This document shows, piece by piece, positions 59,549-64,000 of a stretch of 64,000 bases of DNA (positions are counted from its first letter, which is position 1; each line of letters opens with the position of its first letter). The position numbers and the translations under genes were made by a program. The stretch is from Pseudobutyrivibrio xylanivorans (GTDB lineage: Bacteria > Bacillota > Clostridia > Lachnospirales > Lachnospiraceae). The notes under the pieces are model-generated. The model did not search any database, was not told the DNA's origin, and worked only from the letters and a program-made list of their open reading frames with translations. The DNA lies in NCBI RefSeq assembly GCF_010906925.1, contig NZ_VTVE01000001.1:620001-684000 (forward strand), in the 5' to 3' direction.

Positions 59549-60489
59549 TGGCAGATGATAAGTTAAGGCAGGAGCTTTATTACATAGCAAAGCTTACAAC
59601 TAAATATGACTTTAAGGATATGTCTGTGGTGGAGGAGATTCTCCGCCAGGAAAATGAGAGAAAGCTTCTAACTTCTGTCTTTGGCACCAGATTCAAGACT
59701 AGGATATTTGATATAGCTTCCGATGTTAAGCATGAGGATACTTGTGTTATATGCGGTAAGCCGGCTGAGAATGGAGTGGCTTGCGCTGCCTGCCTAAAAT
59801 CTATATTAGAAAGCAAATATGCTAAAAATAAAAACGAGATTGAACAAACTGGACGATTTAATTTAAAAAAGCTTTTTGATAATAAATTATTCCGTAGAGT
59901 AAAAAGCTTTGCTGGCTCTATGACATCTAAGTCAAAAAAGGCTGATGAGATTCCAGAAAAGGTGGATGCTGTAGAATCATCAGAGACAACAAATTGGTAT
60001 AAAAGTATTAGGGCAAAGCATGTATTTCAATACAGCTGTATAGTTTGTTTAACCCTGATTTTATTTATTCAAATATATGTTTTGGGTGTATGGCTTAGTC
60101 TACCAACTTACAATAAAAAAGAGCCAGTTAGAAAAAGCCAGTATGAGGCCACTGCCGTAGCTGATGAAAATCAAGCTCTTAATGAGCTTCAAAAAGAATT
60201 CCCCGAGGAATCTGGATATACCATAACCTACAGTAGACAGGATAGAGAATATGTTGGAAGATTCCTTATAGACATAGGAGATTGCTGTGAGGAAGTAGAA
60301 GAGGAGCTTTCTCCAGAAGAGAGATATGAATATTTTTTCCAAGAGGATGTATATGTATTCTATATAACAAATATTTCCGATTACTCAGCAGTTATTGGCA
60401 AGGCTGAGGTTAATGCAAATGGGTCAATTATTCTTACCGGTTCTTTCAACGATGGAAGAAAGACTGACTGCCTTTATAGATTTAGATAA
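59548..60489 (+). CDS. Membrane protein with zinc-ribbon-like motif, unknown function
   Basis: This 313-aa protein has CVICGKPAENGVACAACL near residues 72-90 (two CxxC pairs), a charged linker, one membrane helix at about 164-190 and an extracytoplasmic C-terminus rich in acidic residues (about 200-313). It is translationally coupled to the PilZ gene, so the pair may form a c-di-GMP-responsive membrane complex. I do not recognise the family. Confidence 0.78.
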   Translation: MADDKLRQELYYIAKLTTKYDFKDMSVVEEILRQENERKLLTSVFGTRFKTRIFDIASDVKHEDTCVICGKPAENGVACAACLKSILESKYAKNKNEIEQTGRFNLKKLFDNKLFRRVKSFAGSMTSKSKKADEIPEKVDAVESSETTNWYKSIRAKHVFQYSCIVCLTLILFIQIYVLGVWLSLPTYNKKEPVRKSQYEATAVADENQALNELQKEFPEESGYTITYSRQDREYVGRFLIDIGDCCEEVEEELSPEERYEYFFQEDVYVFYITNISDYSAVIGKAEVNANGSIILTGSFNDGRKTDCLYRFR

Positions 60490-60578
60490 TTTTTAACCAT
60501 TGATTCACAACATAGTCATAATTCTTTGATACTATTTGGCCTAGCTTCAAGGGAAATGATGTGTTATAAGAGGTATTT

Positions 60579-61037
60579 ATGAAGCTAAAGCCAGAAGAAA
60601 TTAAGCGATTGGAAACAATCTTAGAGCCTTTCAGAAATGACGAGAGGACTCAGAAAATGAAACAGTTTATTCAGCATGGTAAGATTACTACATACGAGCA
60701 TGCTGAGAGTGTAACAAAGCTTTCATATTGGATTAATAAGAGATTGCACCTTAATGCCGATGAGCATGTTCTTACAGTTGGTGCATTCCTGCATGATTAT
60801 TATCTATATGATTGGCATGAGACAGATGAGGGCAATGGCCTTCATGGTTTTTCTCATTCTCGCACAGCAAGAAGAAATGCAGTTGCTCATTTTGGAATCT
60901 GCAAAAGAACCCAGTCTGTAATAGAGACGCATATGTGGCCACTTACCTTTACTAAGGTGCCAAGGAGCCGTGAGGCCTGGATAGTATGTCTTGCTGATAA
61001 ATGGGTTTCCACTAGAGAGACTTTGCTTTGTAGATAA
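60579..61037 (+). CDS. HD-domain phosphohydrolase
   Basis: This small HD protein (152 aa) has the His in TYEHAESVTKLSYW, HD pair in AFLHDYYLYDW, His in HGFSHSRTARRNA, and a late Asp in CLADKWVS. It is similar to the uncharacterised HD hydrolases common in Clostridia. The substrate is unknown. A terminator follows. Confidence 0.85.
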   Translation: MKLKPEEIKRLETILEPFRNDERTQKMKQFIQHGKITTYEHAESVTKLSYWINKRLHLNADEHVLTVGAFLHDYYLYDWHETDEGNGLHGFSHSRTARRNAVAHFGICKRTQSVIETHMWPLTFTKVPRSREAWIVCLADKWVSTRETLLCR

Positions 61038-61066
61038 GATTTATATTGGATTTAATATTTTAAAAC

Positions 61067-61099
61067 AGGGGTAATGTTTGTGTTGCATTACCCCTTTAT
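61067..61099 (+). terminator. Terminator after the HD gene
   Basis: 10-bp stem AGGGGTAATG / CATTACCCCT (61067-61076/61086-61095) followed by TTATT. The T-tract is short, but the stem is strong. Confidence 0.75.
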
Positions 61100-61170
61100 T
61101 AATGTTATAACTGTATTAGTAGAGATAGAACAGTTGCGGATGCGATTTTAAAATAGAAAGGAAGAATGTT

Positions 61171-62373
61171 ATGAAGAAAAAAATAATTGTGCTTATTGTG
61201 GCAGCACTATTAGTTGGTGGAGGCTGTTTCGTAGCGTACAAAAAAGGACTGTTTAGGGGCGGTTCAAAGTCTGTAGACAATTCTGCAGAGGTCTATGTTA
61301 TGACACTTGATGAAATAATGGGGGCTAACAGTAGCTATTCATCAGATGTTTTCATGGGCGTTGTAGAGGGCCAGGAGACTAGCAGTGTAACTAAGAGTAC
61401 AGAAAGAGAATTGGATACTATCTTTGTATCAGAGGGAGATACAGTTGAAAAAGGTACACCTCTATTCTCATATAAGATAGATAATCTAGAGGCAGAAAAT
61501 GTACAGTACGGATTTGATATTGAAGGCTATAATCTTTCAATCCAAGAGTGCAATGATGATATTGCTAAAAAGCAAAAAGAGCTTGATAAGATAACAGGGG
61601 ATACAGACGAGGATAAGGACAAAAAAGAGGCCCTTGCCAACGAGATTGCAGGCCTTAATACGGATATCAAAATTGCCCAGAACAGTATAGATCAGACTAA
61701 TGCCAAAATTGAGGAGAATAATAGAAAAATCAACAATTCTGTTGTCAAATCTTCCGTTTCTGGAGTAGTTACCAAAATTGCAGATGACACTAATCCATAC
61801 ACCACAGATGGTTCCTTTATAACTATCCTTGGTGCTAGTGAGATGCGCATAAAGGGCCAGATTAATGAGCAGAATGTGTGGGCTATTAATGTGGATGAGC
61901 CTGTTACACTTAGATCTCGTGTAGATGCATCCCAGACATGGACTGGTACTATTACCAAGATAGATACAGAGTCAAAGCAGGAAAATACTGATTCAATGTA
62001 TTCATACGGTGGAAGTAGCGAGAATTCATCTACAAAATATCCATTCTATGTCACTCTTGATGATTCAGAAGGATTGATGATGGGACAGCATGTTTACATC
62101 GAATTAGGAAAGACTGATGCACCTGAAATGGATTTCTCTGATGGAACATACATCTATGATTATTACATTTCCTATGAAGAAGATGGTACACCTTTCCTTT
62201 GGGTAGAAGATGGCAATAGACTTGCAAAACAGACTATAGAGCTTGGCGATTACTATGAGGAGCAGATGGTATATGCAGTAAGTGGTATTGATAAAGATAC
62301 TAAAATTGCATATCCAATGGATGATTACAAAGAAGGAATGAAAACCGTCAGTGGACAAGAGGTGCAGCCATGA
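61171..62373 (+). CDS. HlyD/MacA-like membrane-fusion protein
   Basis: This 400-aa adaptor has an N-terminal signal anchor (residues 4-22), a biotinyl-lipoyl-like segment with IFVSEGDTVEKGTPLFSYK, a coiled-coil hairpin (about 115-190, rich in KKQKELDKI and NDI) and a returning beta domain with SSVSGVVTKIADDTN. It links the ABC transporter to the cell envelope. The gene overlaps the ATPase gene by 4 bases. Confidence 0.88.
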   Translation: MKKKIIVLIVAALLVGGGCFVAYKKGLFRGGSKSVDNSAEVYVMTLDEIMGANSSYSSDVFMGVVEGQETSSVTKSTERELDTIFVSEGDTVEKGTPLFSYKIDNLEAENVQYGFDIEGYNLSIQECNDDIAKKQKELDKITGDTDEDKDKKEALANEIAGLNTDIKIAQNSIDQTNAKIEENNRKINNSVVKSSVSGVVTKIADDTNPYTTDGSFITILGASEMRIKGQINEQNVWAINVDEPVTLRSRVDASQTWTGTITKIDTESKQENTDSMYSYGGSSENSSTKYPFYVTLDDSEGLMMGQHVYIELGKTDAPEMDFSDGTYIYDYYISYEEDGTPFLWVEDGNRLAKQTIELGDYYEEQMVYAVSGIDKDTKIAYPMDDYKEGMKTVSGQEVQP

Positions 62374-63077
62374 TAGTAAAGTTGGAGAATATTTTTAAGG
62401 TGTATGGTGAATCTGGAACAGAGACATCGGTGCCAGCTTTAAATGACGTAAGTCTCACTGTTGATAAGGGAGAATACGTTGCAATTATGGGACCCTCTGG
62501 ATCAGGCAAGAGTACACTTATGAACGTTATCGGATGTTTGGACAAGCCTACATCTGGAAAATATATATTTGAGGATAAGGATGTGCTGAAGCTTAAGGAT
62601 AGACAGATGTCTGACCTTAGACTTAATTCTATCGGATTTGTTTTCCAAAGTTTTTATCTTATGAATGAGGAAAACGCTATTGAGAATGTGGCACTTCCCC
62701 TTAGCTATGCTGGAGTTCCTAAAAAGGAAAGAGAAAAAAGAGCTATAGATGCCCTGACAAGAGTTGGGCTTGCTGATAGAGTGAAATTTAGACCGGATCA
62801 GCTCTCTGGTGGACAAAAACAGCGTGTTGCCATAGCAAGAGCCATTGTAAATAATCCTAAGGTACTGCTTGCGGATGAGCCAACAGGTGCCCTGGATCAA
62901 AAGAGCGGTGCAGCTATTATGGACCTTTTTCAGAAGCTAAATGACGAGGGTACTACAATTATCATGATTACTCATGATGCAAATATAGCTAGCCACGCTA
63001 AAAAGACATATAGAATAGTAGATGGTCGACTTTATGATGGACTAGAACAGGAGGTGGATGATGAAAAAGATAATTAA
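62370..63077 (+). CDS. MacB/LolD-type ABC transporter ATPase
   Basis: This 235-aa nucleotide-binding subunit has Walker A GPSGSGKST near residue 40, signature LSGGQKQRVAIARA near 145, Walker B LLADEPTGALD and switch His in MITHDANIA. VFQSFYLMNEENAIENV is typical of the MacB/LolD class. It overlaps the next gene by 17 bases. The permease subunit should follow beyond the window. Confidence 0.94.
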   Translation: MIVKLENIFKVYGESGTETSVPALNDVSLTVDKGEYVAIMGPSGSGKSTLMNVIGCLDKPTSGKYIFEDKDVLKLKDRQMSDLRLNSIGFVFQSFYLMNEENAIENVALPLSYAGVPKKEREKRAIDALTRVGLADRVKFRPDQLSGGQKQRVAIARAIVNNPKVLLADEPTGALDQKSGAAIMDLFQKLNDEGTTIIMITHDANIASHAKKTYRIVDGRLYDGLEQEVDDEKDN

Positions 63078-64000
63078 GCCACTGATTGTTATAGTTGTCA
63101 TTGCTGGTCTTGTGGTTGGCGGTTTATATGGCTACTTTAGATATAATCGAGGTAAGAAAATAGCACAGGTTGTTTCCCTTACCACCTATGGAATGGATGG
63201 CTATTGGGGTGATTCCATTGAAAGCTATGGAACTGTCACTGCTGAGAAATCACAGACTACATATTTAGCATCTGGTACAGAGGTCCTCAGTGTTAATTTC
63301 GCTGAGGGAGACCATGTTGAGGCGGGAGATGTTCTCCTTACAGTAAAGAAGGAATCTCAGAATATCAGAGGTAAGGAGCTTGAGGTTGAAAAAGCTCAGC
63401 AGATTTACAATGCAAATACCACTAGATTGGAAAGACTTGAGAATACAACGCCTATTCCTGAGCATATTGCATCTCAGGCAGATACTAGAGATGTAACTTA
63501 TGTAATGGAAAAAACATATTATGCAAAGAGTGATTGGAATGGCTATTCTTCTGGTGACATAGTTTTTGAATGTTCATATATGTATAATGGCGAGGAAGTA
63601 TATAGATCTTATTATTCTCATGAAGATCAAAAGCATCCTTTGAACGAAGATGATGATGCAGAGGTTATAGAATCTATAAAATCTGCATTGGATGAAATAG
63701 AAGATTTGGAAGCAGTATTTGAAGTAAAAGAATACGAGGTTACAGAGGAGATAACTGTAGGTAACTGGTATTACGATACATCAAACGGCAATATTATCGG
63801 TCACGAGGGTATAGGACCTCATGGTGAGATTCGCGAAGAGTACATTGAACCAAAGGGCTATACACCAACTCAGCTGGAAGAGGCAATTGAGCAGACTAAA
63901 AAGGACTTAGCCAGAGCTGAGCTTGATCTTAGAATCAAGGCTAATCAGCTTGAGGAGATGAAAAATACCAATGAAAATGGCGAGATGATTGCCAAGGTAT
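63061..64000 (+). CDS. Second HlyD-like membrane-fusion protein (3' end cut)
   Basis: The frame opens at ATG 63061, 6 bases after AGGAGG (63049-63054), and runs to the window end without a stop. The peptide has a signal anchor (MKKIIKPLIVIVVIAGLVV), then a beta segment with VLSVNFAEGDHVEAGDVLLTVK, and a coiled-coil stretch at the visible end (QLEEAIEQTKKDLARAELDL). An inserted segment of about 130 residues (around PEHIASQADTRDVTYVME to IEPKGYTP) separates the two. Having two adaptor genes in one ABC operon is unusual. Confidence 0.85.
   Translation, partial: MKKIIKPLIVIVVIAGLVVGGLYGYFRYNRGKKIAQVVSLTTYGMDGYWGDSIESYGTVTAEKSQTTYLASGTEVLSVNFAEGDHVEAGDVLLTVKKESQNIRGKELEVEKAQQIYNANTTRLERLENTTPIPEHIASQADTRDVTYVMEKTYYAKSDWNGYSSGDIVFECSYMYNGEEVYRSYYSHEDQKHPLNEDDDAEVIESIKSALDEIEDLEAVFEVKEYEVTEEITVGNWYYDTSNGNIIGHEGIGPHGEIREEYIEPKGYTPTQLEEAIEQTKKDLARAELDLRIKANQLEEMKNTNENGEMIAKV

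Overview
The window looks like chromosomal DNA of an anaerobic Lachnospiraceae bacterium, most likely near Butyrivibrio or Pseudobutyrivibrio. The reasons are a low-GC Firmicutes codon style, AGGAGG-type ribosome sites, a cobalamin riboswitch over an anaerobic (early-cobalt) cobalamin pathway, an electron-bifurcating NfnAB pair, an FchA/FolD folate pair, a PTS/LicT glucose system and a plant-galactoside locus. The genus is inferred from this gene set and was not tested by any search.

Layout. 1-3.8 kb: end of a division/cell-wall cluster (mraY, ftsW, ftsQ, ftsZ). 3.8-8.4 kb: an FlK-like thioesterase diverging from argS, rsmF and a YitT-family membrane gene; the thioesterase/argS divide is a large imperfect inverted repeat. 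8.36-9.16 kb: an 800-bp non-coding imperfect palindrome with a perfect 43-bp arm pair and extra nested hairpins, the most unusual object in the window. 9.2-32.2 kb: a riboswitch-led run of about 21 tightly packed or overlapping genes: an exported CbiK-like chelatase, NEAT-like surface/solute-binding proteins with a BtuCD-type importer, then cbiP, C, D, a membrane phosphoesterase, cbiF, G, H, a cbiJ-E-T fusion, cbiA, cobT, U, S, a second CobU-like protein, cobC, cbiB, cobD and dinB. 32.3-36.0 kb: a small unknown gene, a MocR-type regulator diverging from a DMT transporter, and a HAD phosphatase. 36.2-39.5 kb: glucose-type PTS enzyme II with a LicT/GlcT antiterminator and its leader terminator. 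39.5-41.7 kb: two COG0523 GTPases, one with a histidine-rich tandem repeat and one fused to a DUF1980-like domain. 41.8-44.1 kb: nfnA-nfnB. 44.2-46.0 kb: an AT-rich island with a nuclease-like gene (apparent ATA start) between clusters of a TTTTATCRCAAAA motif, plus a 41-codon gene. 46.1-54.9 kb: TetR regulator, GH2 galactosidase, a GT-B-like unknown, a GPH sugar transporter with an unusual inserted domain, and a GH36 alpha-galactosidase. 54.9-57.3 kb: tRNA-Pro(CGG), a third COG0523 GTPase, a PfkB kinase and a 57-codon gene. 57.3-64 kb: fchA-folD, a PilZ protein with a zinc-ribbon membrane partner, an HD protein, and a MacAB-like ABC system with two adaptor proteins, the second cut by the window end.

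How it fits together. The cobalamin run carries most steps from sirohydrochlorin to cobalamin, but cbiL and the corrinoid adenosyltransferase are not in this window. The surface proteins at its head suggest that tetrapyrrole or corrinoid capture is coupled to synthesis. The galactoside locus pairs uptake with alpha- and beta-galactosidase. Most coding calls rest on recognisable family motifs. Regulatory calls rest on base pairing and spacing read by eye.
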